Under the pieces are notes generated by a model, which worked only from the letters and a program-made list of their open reading frames with translations, had not been told where the DNA came from and ran no database searches. A stretch of DNA of 6,849 nt from NCBI GenBank assembly GCA_035063885.1, contig JAPSFM010000174.1:1-6849 (forward strand), written 5' to 3'. Below, piece by piece: positions 6,478 to 6,849 of the stretch. The DNA is from CAADGY01 sp900696665. GTDB taxonomy: Bacteria > Acidobacteriota > Terriglobia > Bryobacterales > Bryobacteraceae. Positions within the stretch are counted from its first letter, which is position 1; each line of letters starts with the position of its first letter. A program made the position numbers and the translations under genes.

Positions 6478-6849
6478 GACACCGGTGGATGTGCAGATGC
6501 ACGACAAACGGGGCAAGAATCATCAAGCCTATCTATGGCAGTACGGCCAGCCTGGTGGGAGTGTGATTTTCGGCTTTCAGCTTGGCCGCGGGCGCGCTGG
6601 GCCGAAACAATTTCTGGAGGACTTTGAAGGATTATTGCAGACCGGCGGCTATATCGGCTACGAGAAGGCCGGCGGGCCGAAGATGGTGCATGCGGCGTGT
6701 TGGGCGCACGTACGAAGGGGTCTGTTCGAAGCTCACGAGGTGGCGCGCGGCGAGACTGCCGCCACCGGAATTGTCGAACTCATCGACGATCTGTTTGCCA
6801 TCGGTCAGCACGCGCGCGAGCGCGACTACGGCCGCGTGGAGCGCCAGGC
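6161..6849 (+). pseudogene. tnpC: IS66 transposase TnpC, N-terminally deleted and cut by window end
   Basis: This frame overlaps the extended tnpB frame and is open to the end of the window. It starts within the zinc-ribbon part (EKRSCRRC, the C-x-x-C at 6191-6202). It continues with ARIIDKGLVSDRVVIDTIIS, KYCDHVPLYRQSAILERE and SRATMDGWVM, then the DDE region YVQADETPVDVQ with the first catalytic Asp at 6473-6475. Next comes a segment aligning with the family motif L-Q-(T/A)-D-(G/A)-Y-x-(A/G)-Y, followed by ACWAHVRRGLFEAH. The N-terminal leucine-zipper region and first half of the zinc ribbon, about 150 residues, are absent. The best in-frame ATG is 6215. The second catalytic aspartate reads as glycine (GGC at 6644-6646, in L-Q-T-G-G-Y). 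Loss of the N-terminus and of this residue should abolish activity. The third catalytic residue lies beyond the window. Confidence 0.85.

Larger units (their letters stand above)
5407..6849 (+). mobile_element. IS66-family insertion sequence, left part, deleted internally
   Basis: The element begins with GTAAGCGTC at 5407, the terminal sequence I recall as typical of IS66-family inverted repeats. It carries the family gene order tnpA, tnpB, tnpC on the plus strand. IS66 elements are usually about 2.5 kb and duplicate 8 bp of target; the left flank copy would be TCTCAAGT (5399-5406). The right end lies outside the window, so neither the right repeat nor the duplication can be confirmed. Between tnpB and tnpC a stretch is missing that should encode the N-terminal part of the transposase, so this is a deletion derivative. 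The element sits beside a tRNA-linked integrase relic, a usual place for such insertions. Confidence 0.85.

Overview
The window is GC-rich bacterial chromosome. It probably comes from the Acidobacteriota, near the Solibacter/Bryobacter group. The main clue is a damaged TonB-dependent receptor gene of the Oar-like type that is greatly expanded in those genomes; the phylum call is an inference from remembered family patterns, not from a search.

Left part (1-3937, plus strand): a tightly packed operon for a YbhF/YbhS/YbhR-type ABC-2 exporter. It has two separate ATPase genes (22-948 and 929-1672, overlapping by 20 nt) and two paralogous 377-residue permeases (1669-2802 and 2804-3937). Junctions are overlaps or a 1-nt gap, so the four proteins are probably made together as one heterodimeric pump. 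The last codons of an upstream gene, by context possibly an HlyD-like membrane-fusion subunit, lie at the left edge. The ATPases are asymmetric: the first lacks the H-loop histidine and the second lacks the signature-motif serine, and both changes would fall in the same composite ATP site.

Middle part (3938-5406): a graveyard around a tRNA-Asp(GUC) gene (4604-4680, CCA encoded). Before it, on the minus strand, lies a receptor relic truncated at both ends and with an internal deletion. Directly after it, also on the minus strand and pointing at the tRNA, lies a tyrosine-recombinase fragment that keeps the first catalytic arginine but has lost the C-terminal catalytic half. This fits an old genomic island at a tRNA integration site. 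Positions 5141-5406 hold no gene I recognise.

Right part (5407-6849, plus strand): the left end of an IS66-family element, with the family-typical terminal GTAAGCG, tnpA, tnpB and part of tnpC. A deletion appears to have joined the end of tnpB, out of frame, to the interior of tnpC, removing the transposase N-terminus. The second catalytic aspartate of tnpC also reads as glycine. This copy looks dead. The window ends inside tnpC.

I did not find a convincing undescribed system. The points most worth a second look are the asymmetric exporter ATPases and the layered decay around tRNA-Asp.
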